DNA of 34,876 nucleotides from Bacteroidales bacterium (GTDB taxonomy: Bacteria > Bacteroidota > Bacteroidia > Bacteroidales > Dysgonomonadaceae). The notes below the pieces were generated by a model. That model had not been told where the DNA came from, did no database searches, and saw only the letters and a program-made list of their open reading frames with translations. The DNA lies in the NCBI GenBank assembly GCA_012727735.1, contig JAAYGM010000054.1, positions 1-34,876 of the forward strand. Reading direction: 5' to 3'. A program made the position numbers and the translations under genes. This document shows, one piece after another, positions 18,419 to 28,434 of this stretch; the first letter of the stretch is position 1, and each line of letters starts with the position of its first letter.

Positions 18419-18802
18419 GTGAACAGGTCAATAAAAATAGGGATTATCGCTGCCACAAATATTCTGCTTGTGACAGCTTTTATCTTTTTTTTTCTTTTTG
18501 ATCCCGACACCCATTCTTTATTCCCCAAATGTCCCTTTCTCCTCGCCACCGGTTTTGAATGCCCCGGGTGCGGTTCGCAAAGAGCCATCCATCATCTGTT
18601 GCATCTCAACATCATGGGCGCATTGAAGCAGAATACTTTTATGGTGCTGGCACTGCCATACATATTTTTGGGGATATATCTGGAGTATCTCGGCGGAAAA
18701 CGTCGCTTTCCCCGGCTGGAGAAGATCTTCTTCGGGAGATGGTCGGCTGTCGTGGTACTGTCGGTGATCGTTGCTTTCTGGATAGGGAGGAACCTGTTCT
18801 AA
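18419..18802 (+). CDS. DUF2752-like membrane protein
   Basis: KCPFLLATGFECPGCGSQRAIHHLLHLNIMGALKQNTFMV: CPxCGSQRA motif and 3 TM segments. GTG start. Confidence 0.85.
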   Translation: MNRSIKIGIIAATNILLVTAFIFFFLFDPDTHSLFPKCPFLLATGFECPGCGSQRAIHHLLHLNIMGALKQNTFMVLALPYIFLGIYLEYLGGKRRFPRLEKIFFGRWSAVVVLSVIVAFWIGRNLF

Positions 18803-18815
18803 ACCGTTTTACCTC

Positions 18816-21611
18816 TTAAGGCAGCTTCTCCTTTAAAAATCTCCCTGTATGTGACTCACGGCAGGCGGCAATTTGCTCAGGTGTACCGGAGCAAACAACA
18901 TAACCACCCTCTTTCCCGCCTTCGGGTCCGATATCGATAATATGATCGGCACATTTGATCACCTCCATATTGTGCTCAATGATGATTACCGTGTGTCCCC
19001 GTTCAATGAGCGCATTGAATGCTTTTAGCAGTGTCCTGATATCGTGAAAGTGCAACCCCGTTGTCGGTTCATCGAAAATGAAAATGGTCGGTTTTGATTT
19101 CTCCTCGCCAAGGTAATAGGCCAGTTTCACACGTTGGTTCTCACCTCCCGAAAGAGTCGAGGATGATTGTCCCAGCTTAAGATACCCCAGCCCCACATCC
19201 TGTAAAGGCTGCATCTTCCTTGTGATTTTTTTCTCTGTTGTCCCCTTCTGTTCACCGAAGAATTCGATGGCCTGGTTGACCGTCATCTCAAGCACATCAT
19301 AAATGGTCTGTCCATTGTATTCAATCTCCAACACTTCAGGCGAGAAACGTTTACCATGGCATGACTCACACACCAGCTTGATGTCTGCCATGAACTGCAT
19401 CTCCACGGTGATGGTACCTTCGCCCTTACACTCCTCACAACGTCCTCCCTCCACATTAAAAGAGAAGTAGGCCGGTGTGAAATCCATCTGTTTTGCCAGC
19501 GGTTGTGCCGCAAAGAGCTTTCGGATCTCATCGAATGCCTTCAGGTAGGTCACCGGATTGGAGCGGGATGATTTGCCTATGGGGTTCTGGTCCACATATT
19601 CCACCCCTTTCATTTGTTTGATATCACCGGAGATGGCGTTGAACTCTGCACGTTCAAGCGCCGTGCCCTTGTAATGATGTTGCAGTGCGTTATAGAACAC
19701 ATCATTCACCAGCGAGGACTTGCCCGATCCGCTCACACCAGTCACTACGGTCATTACGTTCAGTGGGAACTTCACATCGATGTTCTTCAGATTGTTCTGC
19801 CGTGCTCCTTTGACTTCAATGTAGTTGTTCCATTTGCGGCGTGATCCGGGAACCTCAATCAGTTCTTCCCCTGTTAGATACCTGACAGTATAGCTCTCAC
19901 TCTCTTTCTCCAGCTCTGCGACATTACCCTGATACATCACTTCACCACCCAGTCGCCCAGCCTTGGGACCAATATCAATAATATAATCCGCCGCACGGAT
20001 GATCTCTTCATCATGTTCAACCACCACAACCGTGTTGCCTAAACTCTGCAACTCCTTTAGTACCCCGATGAGAAGGTGCGTGTCGCGGGAATGGAGTCCA
20101 ATGCTTGGCTCATCGAGGATATAGAGTGATCCAACAAGGCTGCTTCCCAGTGAGGAGACAAGGTTGATGCGCTGACTCTCACCTCCCGACAGAGTGTTGG
20201 AGAGCCGGTTGAGGGTGAGATAGCCCAGTCCCACATCTAAAAGGAACTGCAGCCGGTTGTTTATCTCCGTGAGCAGCCGTTCGGCAATAGCGGCATCGGT
20301 TTCTTCCAACTGCAGCTGATCGAAAAAAAGTTTCATCTCTGTCACGGGCATCAGCACCAGTTCCGAGACCGACTTGCCTCCGATCATCACGTAGAGCGCT
20401 TCCGGCTTAAGGCGTGCACCCTTACAGAGGGGGCACTCTGTCTTACCGCGATAACGTGCCAGCATCACACGGTATTGAATCTTATAAAGATTTTTTTCGA
20501 GCATCCCGAAAAAATCATTAATGCCATAGATATCAAGGTCGTGACGTCCGTTCCAGAGGATGTCCTTCTCCTCAACGGTCAGATCAATATAAGCGCGATG
20601 GATCGGGAAATCGGCCTTGTAGGCATTCTGTACAAACTCCCGCCGCCATTCGCTCATCTTTTCCCCTCTCCAGCACTGTACACACTCCTCCTGCAGCGAT
20701 AGACTTTTATCGGGGATGACCAGGTTTTCATCGATACCCATTATTTTCCCAAACCCTTCACATTTAGGACAGGCACCGGCGGGACTGTTGAAGTTGAACA
20801 TCATTTCCGATGGCTCTTCGAATATGATGCCGTCCGCCTCAAAACGATTGGAAAAGACGAAGCTCTCCATGCCGTTCTCTCCCCAGAAGCGGATAATAGA
20901 TTCACCGCTCCCCTCAAGAAAGGCTGTCTCCACCGAGTCGGTCAACCTGTTTATACTCGCTTTGTCGGAAGAGCAGGAGAGGCGATCGATCACCAGCAGC
21001 ACCTCATCAGCGGGCGGGAGGTTCTTTTGTTCCAGCAACTCATCAATGCGGTAGAACTGATCTCCCACATCCACACGGGTGAAGCCCTCCTTCATCAGTA
21101 TCTCCAGCTGCTCCCGCAGATTACGGTTGTTCCGTAACTGGATGGAGGAGAGTACAGCCAGGCGTGTTCCCTGGCGATACTCCTCCATTTTCTCCACCAC
21201 ATCGTGGACATAATGTCTTTTCACCTCTTTCCCGGTGATAGGAGAGAGTGTCTTTCCTATACGTGCGTAAAGGAGTCGCAGATATTCGTAAATCTCGGTG
21301 GAGGTGCCTACCGTAGAACGTGGGTTGCGGGAGGTTGTCTTCTGTTCAATGGCGATCGCAGGTGGAATACCCTTTATGTAGTCACATTCCGGTTTGTTCA
21401 TCCGCCCCAGAAACTGACGTGCATAGGAGGAGAGGCTTTCCACATAACGCCGTTGTCCTTCGGCGTAGAGGGTGTCGAAAGCCAGTGAGGATTTACCTGA
21501 TCCCGAGAGGCCTGTAATCACCGTAAAGGTGTTGCGGGGGATGATCACATCGATATTCCTGAGGTTATTGACGCGTGCACCCTTTATTTCTATCTGTTTT
21601 TGATTGCCCAT
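18816..21611 (-). CDS. uvrA: Excinuclease ABC subunit A
   Basis: [38 protein letters not shown], two ABC signatures ([16 protein letters not shown]), C-terminal zinc finger CEECKGEG...CESCHGKR. Confidence 0.95.
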   Translation of the reverse strand: MGNQKQIEIKGARVNNLRNIDVIIPRNTFTVITGLSGSGKSSLAFDTLYAEGQRRYVESLSSYARQFLGRMNKPECDYIKGIPPAIAIEQKTTSRNPRSTVGTSTEIYEYLRLLYARIGKTLSPITGKEVKRHYVHDVVEKMEEYRQGTRLAVLSSIQLRNNRNLREQLEILMKEGFTRVDVGDQFYRIDELLEQKNLPPADEVLLVIDRLSCSSDKASINRLTDSVETAFLEGSGESIIRFWGENGMESFVFSNRFEADGIIFEEPSEMMFNFNSPAGACPKCEGFGKIMGIDENLVIPDKSLSLQEECVQCWRGEKMSEWRREFVQNAYKADFPIHRAYIDLTVEEKDILWNGRHDLDIYGINDFFGMLEKNLYKIQYRVMLARYRGKTECPLCKGARLKPEALYVMIGGKSVSELVLMPVTEMKLFFDQLQLEETDAAIAERLLTEINNRLQFLLDVGLGYLTLNRLSNTLSGGESQRINLVSSLGSSLVGSLYILDEPSIGLHSRDTHLLIGVLKELQSLGNTVVVVEHDEEIIRAADYIIDIGPKAGRLGGEVMYQGNVAELEKESESYTVRYLTGEELIEVPGSRRKWNNYIEVKGARQNNLKNIDVKFPLNVMTVVTGVSGSGKSSLVNDVFYNALQHHYKGTALERAEFNAISGDIKQMKGVEYVDQNPIGKSSRSNPVTYLKAFDEIRKLFAAQPLAKQMDFTPAYFSFNVEGGRCEECKGEGTITVEMQFMADIKLVCESCHGKRFSPEVLEIEYNGQTIYDVLEMTVNQAIEFFGEQKGTTEKKITRKMQPLQDVGLGYLKLGQSSSTLSGGENQRVKLAYYLGEEKSKPTIFIFDEPTTGLHFHDIRTLLKAFNALIERGHTVIIIEHNMEVIKCADHIIDIGPEGGKEGGYVVCSGTPEQIAACRESHTGRFLKEKLP

Positions 21612-21695
21612 GACGTAAAAATATAACCCGCAAAGATAATCACTTTTGTGCCTCCAAAAAAGGATGAGGGTGTCAAATAAATCAATTTATTTTTT

Positions 21696-21703
21696 TAATT
21701 TTG
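21696..21703 (+). promoter_or_regulatory. Putative -7 element for the antiporter gene
   Basis: TAATTTTG matches TAnnTTTG. Confidence 0.4.
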
Positions 21704-21764
21704 TGTATGATAGAGGATAATGACAGTATGCAGCCTCTTTTCACAAAACGATAAAATTATCCTG

Positions 21765-23834
21765 ATGGCAGATTTTCTAACCGAATTACAGCATGAGTTT
21801 GCTCTACCGTTCACCAATCCGGTATTGATATTCTCCATTCTTTTACTGATTGTTCTTCTGGCTCCCATACTTCTTAAACGTTTCAATGTTCCGAGTATTA
21901 TTGGTTTGATTGTGGCAGGTGTGATCGTTGGCCCTTACGGACTTAACTTTATTGATCACAATCACGGCGGGGTTGAGATATTCTCTACCATAGGGCTGTT
22001 GTATATCATGTTCATTGTCGGTCTGGAGCTCGATTTGGGTGAGTTCAAGCAGAACCGGAACAAGAGCCTCACATTTGGCTTTTACACCTTCATCATCCCA
22101 CTGCTCATCGGGTATCCCGTATGTTATTATCTGTTGGGTTATGATGCCAATGCCAGCTTTCTCACTGCCAGCATGTTCTCCACCCACACACTGGTTGCTT
22201 ATCCTATTGTCAGCCGTATGGGTGTGGCCAGAAACCAGGCTGTAGCCATCACCGTTGGGGGTACCATCCTCACCGATACGGCTGTGTTGATCATTCTGGC
22301 GATGGTCCTTTCGGGTAGTGATGGTGGACTGGATCTGAGTTTTTTGCTTAAGCTGCTTATCTCACTGGCCCTCTTCTCTCTGATTATTTTCATCATCGTA
22401 CCACGCATAGCCAAATGGTTCTTTCAGAAGGCTGAATCGGAAAAATATTCCAACTTTATTTTTGTCCTTTTCATTGTTTTCTCCGCCGGGTTTCTGGTGG
22501 AGCTGGGAGGTATTGAACCTATTATCGGTGCATTCGCCGCAGGGCTTGCACTGAATAAGCTTATCCCTCACTCATCCGCCCTGATGAACCGGATTGAGTT
22601 TTTCGGTAATGCCCTTTTCATCCCTATCTTTCTGATCTCAGTCGGTATGCTGGTAGATGTCTCGGTGGTGTTCGATGGTCTCAAGACCATTGTGGTAGCA
22701 TTAACCCTTACCATAGTAGCGTTAGTGGGGAAATGGGTCGCTGCCTTCGTTACACAAAAAACATTTCGCTACACAACCACACAGAGAACGCTTATATTCG
22801 GGCTGAGCAGCTCCCACGCTGCAGCCACCCTGGCCATCATCATTGTTGGATACAGGGCGGGTATACTGGATGAGTATATCCTGAACGGGACCATCATCCT
22901 TATCCTGCTCACCTGCATTGTGGCATCCGTCTTTACACAGCGTTCGGCTAAGAAAATAGCCCTGAGTGAAGAGAATGCACCTTTGACTCCCGCCGCCATG
23001 GGTGAGTTTGCACAGGAGAAGATACTGGTGCCAATAGCCAACCCTTCCCATATTGGTTACCATGTGCAGCTGGCACTGCTGCTGAAAGATAAGAAGTCGG
23101 TCAACCCTATCTCGCTCCTGGGGGTGGTACCTAATAACCAGGAGGCAGAAAAAAATATTGTCAGTTTCCGGAAAAGGCTACAAGAGTTTGTCGCCACGGC
23201 AAAAGCGGCTGAGGTGAACGTGGATATCATCACCACTATAGATCATAATCCAGCGGACGGCATCGTAAGGACGGCACGCGAGACTATGTCCGATATCGTT
23301 ATCCTGGGATGGCCGGGTAAAGCGGGCTTATGGGATAAGCTGCTGGGTGAGAAGATCGATCTGATCATAAAGAACATGGATAAGAATCTTTTTGTATGTC
23401 ATGTAGAACAGAAGCTGATCACACACAAGCGGATTGTACTTATCTCACCTCCGTCGGTGGAGAAGGAAGATGGGTTCAGTATGTGGGTAGACAAAGTATC
23501 CACCCTCTCATCCGAGCTCTCTGTTCCAGTGCTCCATCTGGGTCACCCTGATACACAGAAGATCATTGCCGGACAAAAGAATACAGGGAACTTTTCATTC
23601 CAGCCTTTCGTCGACTGGGACAACCCTTTGTCTTGCGGTGATCAGATCAGGAAAGATGATCTGATTATTATGATCTCAGCCCACGTGGGTTATGTCTCCC
23701 ACCTTCCGGTGATGGAGAGTATGCCTACCCGTATGGAGAACAGGTTCCCCGATCACAGCCGCATTGTTGTTTATCCCAAGAAGCATCTGGCGGATCAGCT
23801 ACTGGAGAACGATGACTATATTTTTATTCCCTGA
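21765..23834 (+). CDS. CPA2-type cation/proton antiporter with C-terminal USP-like region
   Basis: LLAPILLKRFNVPSIIGLIVAGVIVGPYGL, 12-13 TMs; C-terminal EKILVPIANPSHIGYHVQLALLL... with nucleotide-binding-like fold. The ORF could start at 21720. Confidence 0.88.
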   Translation: MADFLTELQHEFALPFTNPVLIFSILLLIVLLAPILLKRFNVPSIIGLIVAGVIVGPYGLNFIDHNHGGVEIFSTIGLLYIMFIVGLELDLGEFKQNRNKSLTFGFYTFIIPLLIGYPVCYYLLGYDANASFLTASMFSTHTLVAYPIVSRMGVARNQAVAITVGGTILTDTAVLIILAMVLSGSDGGLDLSFLLKLLISLALFSLIIFIIVPRIAKWFFQKAESEKYSNFIFVLFIVFSAGFLVELGGIEPIIGAFAAGLALNKLIPHSSALMNRIEFFGNALFIPIFLISVGMLVDVSVVFDGLKTIVVALTLTIVALVGKWVAAFVTQKTFRYTTTQRTLIFGLSSSHAAATLAIIIVGYRAGILDEYILNGTIILILLTCIVASVFTQRSAKKIALSEENAPLTPAAMGEFAQEKILVPIANPSHIGYHVQLALLLKDKKSVNPISLLGVVPNNQEAEKNIVSFRKRLQEFVATAKAAEVNVDIITTIDHNPADGIVRTARETMSDIVILGWPGKAGLWDKLLGEKIDLIIKNMDKNLFVCHVEQKLITHKRIVLISPPSVEKEDGFSMWVDKVSTLSSELSVPVLHLGHPDTQKIIAGQKNTGNFSFQPFVDWDNPLSCGDQIRKDDLIIMISAHVGYVSHLPVMESMPTRMENRFPDHSRIVVYPKKHLADQLLENDDYIFIP

Positions 23835-23858
23835 TCAATAATTAGATAGCTCTTCATT

Positions 23859-25379
23859 ATGAATAGATTACACCGGCTGCTGTTCTTTTCTCTTCTGACC
23901 GTCCTGGTGGCGGCGTGCGGTACCTCAAAAAATACCCTTACACAAAAAGCCGATCCCATCCCAAAACGTGAGTTCAGGGGAGCCTGGATTCAGACGGTGG
24001 GACAGTCACGCTACCAACAGATGAACAGTGCAGCCATGAAGTACTATCTTGCCGATATGGTACGAAAGCTCGATGAGGCCGGCATCAATGCCGTCATTTT
24101 TCAGATTCGTCCTGAAGCCGATTCGTTCTACCGATCTGAGCTGGAGCCCTGGAGCAGGTTTTTAACGGGTGAGCAGGGTAAAGCACCTGATGATGCTGCT
24201 TTCGACCCTTTGGCTTTTATCATTGAAGAGTGCCACCAACGGGGGATGGAGTTACATGCCTGGATGAATCCCTACAGGGTGAAAACGAATATCAGTAACA
24301 GGCTGTCACCCGGTCATATCTACCGGAGGTATCCCGAGCGGTTTGTGCAGTATGGCAACCAGCTCTTTTTTGATCCCGGTCTGCCGGAGAACAGGAGCTT
24401 CATCTGCGATGTGGTGCGTGATATTGTCACGCGCTATGATGTGGATGCCATCCACATGGATGATTATTTCTACCCTTATCCCATTGCCGGCACCCCTTTC
24501 CCCGATGACAACAGTTTTAACACCTATGCTCCCTCCCAGGGTTTCTCTTCCTCACAGCGGGGCGACTGGCGGCGTAACAATGTGAACCTGCTTATTCAGC
24601 AAATTAAATATACCATCGCCGGCACAAAGCCGTGGGTACGCTTCGGCATCAGTCCCTTCGGGATATACCGCAACAAACGCAGTGATCCCCGCGGGAGTGA
24701 GACCAACGGCTTGCAGAATTATGACGATCTCTATGCCGACATTCGATTGTGGGTGGAGAAAGGATGGATCGATTACAACCTGCCGCAACTATACTGGGAG
24801 CGAGGACACACTGCAGCCGACTACACCACGCTGTTGCACTGGTGGAACGCCAATAATTTCCAGCAACATCTCTATATAGGACAGGATCTGAAGCGCAGCA
24901 TCGATAAGAATGAGCTTGACACAAAAATAGAGATGACGCGTGAGATGTCGTTCGTGCATGGTAACTGCTACTGGTACGGCTACCAGATCCTTGATAATTT
25001 TGCCGGTGCAGCCGATATGCTGAAAAGAGATATTCATCGAGAAAGAGCTTTAATCCCGGCCTACACGCATATGCATGACGGGCGTCCTGATGCGGTGAAG
25101 AAGCTGACAGAGGTGTTTACGGAAGACATGCATTTTCTCACGTGGGAACAGCAAAAAGAGCCGTTCAACGCTGAGGCAGCCCGGAAATTTGTGGTGTATC
25201 GTTTTCAGCACAAGCAGAAAGCAGACATCAACAGGGCAGAGAATATATTGACTGTAACACCTGATAATTTTTTTGTGTTGCCCTACGAGGGGGGAGAAAA
25301 CAGATACACGTATGTGGTCACGGCACTGGATGCATTTGGAAACGAATCGAAAGTGAGGAAGATAAAGGTAAAACAGTGA
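23859..25379 (+). CDS. Lipoprotein, glycoside hydrolase-like (GHL10/DUF187-type)
   Basis: Lipobox LVAACG; EFRGAWIQTVGQSRY, INAVIFQIRPEADSFYRSELEPWSRFLTG, MELHAWMNPYR, VDAIHMDDYFYPYP. Confidence 0.9.
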   Translation: MNRLHRLLFFSLLTVLVAACGTSKNTLTQKADPIPKREFRGAWIQTVGQSRYQQMNSAAMKYYLADMVRKLDEAGINAVIFQIRPEADSFYRSELEPWSRFLTGEQGKAPDDAAFDPLAFIIEECHQRGMELHAWMNPYRVKTNISNRLSPGHIYRRYPERFVQYGNQLFFDPGLPENRSFICDVVRDIVTRYDVDAIHMDDYFYPYPIAGTPFPDDNSFNTYAPSQGFSSSQRGDWRRNNVNLLIQQIKYTIAGTKPWVRFGISPFGIYRNKRSDPRGSETNGLQNYDDLYADIRLWVEKGWIDYNLPQLYWERGHTAADYTTLLHWWNANNFQQHLYIGQDLKRSIDKNELDTKIEMTREMSFVHGNCYWYGYQILDNFAGAADMLKRDIHRERALIPAYTHMHDGRPDAVKKLTEVFTEDMHFLTWEQQKEPFNAEAARKFVVYRFQHKQKADINRAENILTVTPDNFFVLPYEGGENRYTYVVTALDAFGNESKVRKIKVKQ

Positions 25380-25392
25380 AGTATAAAATGAC

Positions 25393-25400
25393 TATCTTTG
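25393..25400 (+). promoter_or_regulatory. Putative -7 element for the methyltransferase gene
   Basis: TATCTTTG matches TAnnTTTG. Confidence 0.4.
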
Positions 25401-25411
25401 TACCCATATAA

Positions 25412-27241
25412 TTGACAGAAAAGATGATTGAAACCCAACAATTTCCGCTTATAGCCAAAACCATGGCGGAATTAGAAGATGTGCTGGCCGAAGAATTGAT
25501 TACCCTGGGTGCAGACAATGTGGAGATAGGCACGCGGATGGTCTCCTTTACCGGCGACAAGGCCCTGATGTACAAGGCCAACCTTCATTGCCGCACGGCG
25601 TTGAGGATTTTAAAACCGGTCTATTCATTCAAGGCAGAGAATGCCGATGAGGTATATGAGGCACTGAAGCAACTTGATTGGGAAGAATTTCTTACGCTGG
25701 ACACAACATTCTCGATAGATGCAGTCGTCTTTTCACACATATTTCATCATTCAAAGTTTGTCGCTTACCGGGTGAAGGATGCTATTGCCGACTGGTTTAA
25801 CGAGAAGTATGACAAACGACCCTCTGTCAGTGTCTCCAACCCTGATATCGTCTTCAATATCCATGTGGCGCACAACAAATGCACGCTTTCCCTCGATAGC
25901 TCAGGTGAATCACTGCACAAACGGGGTTACCGTGTGGCACAAACAGAGGCACCGCTGAGTGAGGTGCTTGCAGCTGGCATGATTCTCAAGTCGGGATGGC
26001 ATGGTGAAAGCACCTTTGTTGATCCTATGTGTGGTTCAGGAACACTATTGATTGAGGCGGCGATGATCGCGCTGGGAATACCTCCCGGTATACATCGTCC
26101 TCACTTCGCGTTTGAGAAATGGAAAGATTTCGATGAGGAGCTCTTCAGCACAATTTACAATGATGATTCCTCAGCACGCGTGTTCACCCATCGCATCGTC
26201 GGTTCTGATATCTCACCGGTAGCCATCGCCATCGCGGAGAAAAATATCAAAAGTGCCGGTTTGAAAAAATATATTGATCTGAGTGTGAAGCCTCTGCAGC
26301 AATACACCGAAGCGCCTGCCGATGGAGGTGTGCTGATCACCAACCCGCCTTATGGTGAACGTATCAGGGTGGAAGAGCTGGAAGCGCTCTATGCGATGAT
26401 CGGTGAGCGGCTGAAGCATGTCTTCCTGGGATTCAATGCCTATGTCCTGAGTTACAGGAAAGAGTCGTTCGATGCGATCGGGCTGAAGCATTCCAATCGT
26501 TTTTTCCTTTACAACGGCGCACTGGAATGTGAGATGCGGGAGTATGAGATCTTCTCCGGGAAACGGAAGGAACTCCTGAGGAGTGATGACTCTCGCGAGA
26601 ATAGAAGGAGAAAGGAGGCACAGCAGGAACGAAACTCAAAAGAGGGCTATCGCCGTTCCAACAGGAGCGAACACGCCGATGAGGATGCATCGCGTGGTGA
26701 TTATAACAGAAACAGAGGAGAGGAGAGAACTGATAGAAAAGAAGAGAGACCTTTCACTCCTCGTGATCGCTCTCACGATTCCGACAGAAAAACGGAACGG
26801 CGCTCCTCTGATCACGGCAGCAAGCCGGAACGGCGCCCCCACGACTCTGGAAGCAGGCCGGAAAGACGCCCCTACAGTTCCGATAGCAGACCGGAACGGC
26901 GTTCATTTGATTCCGGCAGCAGGCCGGAGCGACGCCCTTATAACCCCGACAGCAGGACTGACAGACGCTCTTCCGGTTCTGATAACAGGCCGGAGCGGCG
27001 ACCCTATAATACTGAAAACAGGCCGGAACGACGCTCTTTTAACCCCGACAGCAGGCCGGAACGACGCTCTTCTGGTTCTGACAAAAGACCGGACAGACGT
27101 TCATTTGATTCCGATAAACCGCGCGATTTTAGAAAGAGAGACGACCGTAAAAGAGATGATGCACCTTACGACAGTAAGAGAAAAAGTGACGGTGCAGTAA
27201 AAGAGTTGAAGCTGAGTCGTTTTCCAAAGAAAAAAGAGTGA
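25412..27241 (+). CDS. THUMP-domain class I SAM-dependent RNA methyltransferase (RlmL-type) with repetitive basic tail
   Basis: THUMP-like N-terminus, FVDPMCGSGTLLIEAAMIA, GSDISPVAIAIAEKNIK, LITNPPYGERI; Arg/Asp/Ser-rich tail after about residue 390. Start codon uncertain (the ORF caller gave 25412 with a non-ATG start; ATG at 25424). Confidence 0.9.
   Translation: MTEKMIETQQFPLIAKTMAELEDVLAEELITLGADNVEIGTRMVSFTGDKALMYKANLHCRTALRILKPVYSFKAENADEVYEALKQLDWEEFLTLDTTFSIDAVVFSHIFHHSKFVAYRVKDAIADWFNEKYDKRPSVSVSNPDIVFNIHVAHNKCTLSLDSSGESLHKRGYRVAQTEAPLSEVLAAGMILKSGWHGESTFVDPMCGSGTLLIEAAMIALGIPPGIHRPHFAFEKWKDFDEELFSTIYNDDSSARVFTHRIVGSDISPVAIAIAEKNIKSAGLKKYIDLSVKPLQQYTEAPADGGVLITNPPYGERIRVEELEALYAMIGERLKHVFLGFNAYVLSYRKESFDAIGLKHSNRFFLYNGALECEMREYEIFSGKRKELLRSDDSRENRRRKEAQQERNSKEGYRRSNRSEHADEDASRGDYNRNRGEERTDRKEERPFTPRDRSHDSDRKTERRSSDHGSKPERRPHDSGSRPERRPYSSDSRPERRSFDSGSRPERRPYNPDSRTDRRSSGSDNRPERRPYNTENRPERRSFNPDSRPERRSSGSDKRPDRRSFDSDKPRDFRKRDDRKRDDAPYDSKRKSDGAVKELKLSRFPKKKE
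26792..27121 (+). repeat. 33-bp (11-aa) tandem repeat, 10 units, in the methyltransferase C-terminus
   Basis: Units of type PERR[PS]xxxxxR: TERRSSDHGSK, PERRPHDSGSR, PERRPYSSDSR, PERRSFDSGSR, PERRPYNPDSR, TDRRSSGSDNR, PERRPYNTENR, PERRSFNPDSR, PERRSSGSDKR, PDRRSFDSDKP. Confidence 0.93.
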
Positions 27242-27297
27242 TCGGCAGTGATGCGGCAGCAACCGTAACGGTGCGATCTTCAAATATTGAAGGTCGA

Positions 27298-28377
27298 CTA
27301 TAAACCTATCTCTTTCGCCAGCTTTAGTGTTGCTGTGCGGTCGATCTTACCGCTTCCGGTGAGTGGAACAGCCTTAACCGTAAAGATGTGCAACGGCTGC
27401 AGATAACGGGGGCGAATCTGTTTCACGGCCTTTCTTACAACCTCAGGGTCAGCCGCCGGCTCTATCAGCAGCACGATGGCTTGTCCCAGTTTCGGATGGG
27501 GCAGGGAGGTGACTGCGTAGTTGCCATTTATGAAAGGACCCAGTTTTTCCTCCACCTCTTCTGTTTGCACCTTGATGCCCCCGCTGTTGATCACATTGTC
27601 TCTTCTCCCGATAATACGAAATGTACCATCTTCTCTGATCACGACAATATCGTTGGTGGCGACCGGCACGTCGCTCACCAAAGGCACATCGGCTATCAAT
27701 GTGTTCTCTTCCGAGACGCTGATCCCTACACCCGGCAGCGGGGTGTAGTAGCTCTCTGCTTCGACACCATTGATCCGGCGCAGTGCAATATGGGAAAGCG
27801 TTTCGGTCATACCGTAGGTGGAGTAGATATCATTGGGGAACCCTTTCAGTGCCTCTTGAAGCTCCTCGTCAACGGCTCCTCCGCCAATGATAAGTTGTCT
27901 GATCTGAGATAACCGTTTTTTTTCCTCTTCGCTTTGGAGGGTGTTGCAGACCTGCAGCGGCACCATCGCTGCAAAATCGTAAGACAGAGCACGCTCCGCC
28001 AGCGGATGGCCCGATGGCTCCACGGGATAGAGATTCAGCCCGGCATAGATGGCACGCACCACCATCATCTTCCCCGCAATATAATCGAGAGGAAGGCAGA
28101 GCAAGGCCCTGTCGCCTCTCTTCAGTTGAAAGAAGTCACAGGTCATCTTCGCGCTCTGCAGCAGTTGTTCCTTGAGAACGGTGATCTCTTTCGGCACACC
28201 CGTTGATCCCGATGTATGCAGACGGATGGTGGAAGATGGTGAGAACCACTCCTTCAGAAAGAGATAGAGCTGATGATGAAAGGGTGTCTCCGACGCAAAA
28301 CCTGCCGGTGGGTCTCTCAGGATCTCATCGCGGTTGTAGGTTATTCCTGAGATACATAGTTCATCCATATTCGTCAT
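27298..28377 (-). CDS. menE: o-succinylbenzoate-CoA ligase
   Basis: AMP-binding motif LHTSGSTGVPKEI, STYGMTETLSHIALRR, GRRDNVINSGGIKV, PLTGSGKIDR; men operon context. Confidence 0.9.
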   Translation of the reverse strand: MTNMDELCISGITYNRDEILRDPPAGFASETPFHHQLYLFLKEWFSPSSTIRLHTSGSTGVPKEITVLKEQLLQSAKMTCDFFQLKRGDRALLCLPLDYIAGKMMVVRAIYAGLNLYPVEPSGHPLAERALSYDFAAMVPLQVCNTLQSEEEKKRLSQIRQLIIGGGAVDEELQEALKGFPNDIYSTYGMTETLSHIALRRINGVEAESYYTPLPGVGISVSEENTLIADVPLVSDVPVATNDIVVIREDGTFRIIGRRDNVINSGGIKVQTEEVEEKLGPFINGNYAVTSLPHPKLGQAIVLLIEPAADPEVVRKAVKQIRPRYLQPLHIFTVKAVPLTGSGKIDRTATLKLAKEIGL

Positions 28378-28434
28378 TTTTTATTATTGTGAAGCACCTT
28401 CAGGTCATCATGCGGGAGGAATGCTCCCGTGATG

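Noticed and set aside
26792-27121. CRISPR-like array
   Set aside because: Units are contiguous 33-bp coding repeats with no unique spacers, in frame with the methyltransferase.
26583-27200. 205-aa repetitive ORF on + strand in another frame
   Set aside because: Alternate-frame reading of the 33-bp tandem repeat in the methyltransferase gene; long only because the repeat lacks stops in this frame.
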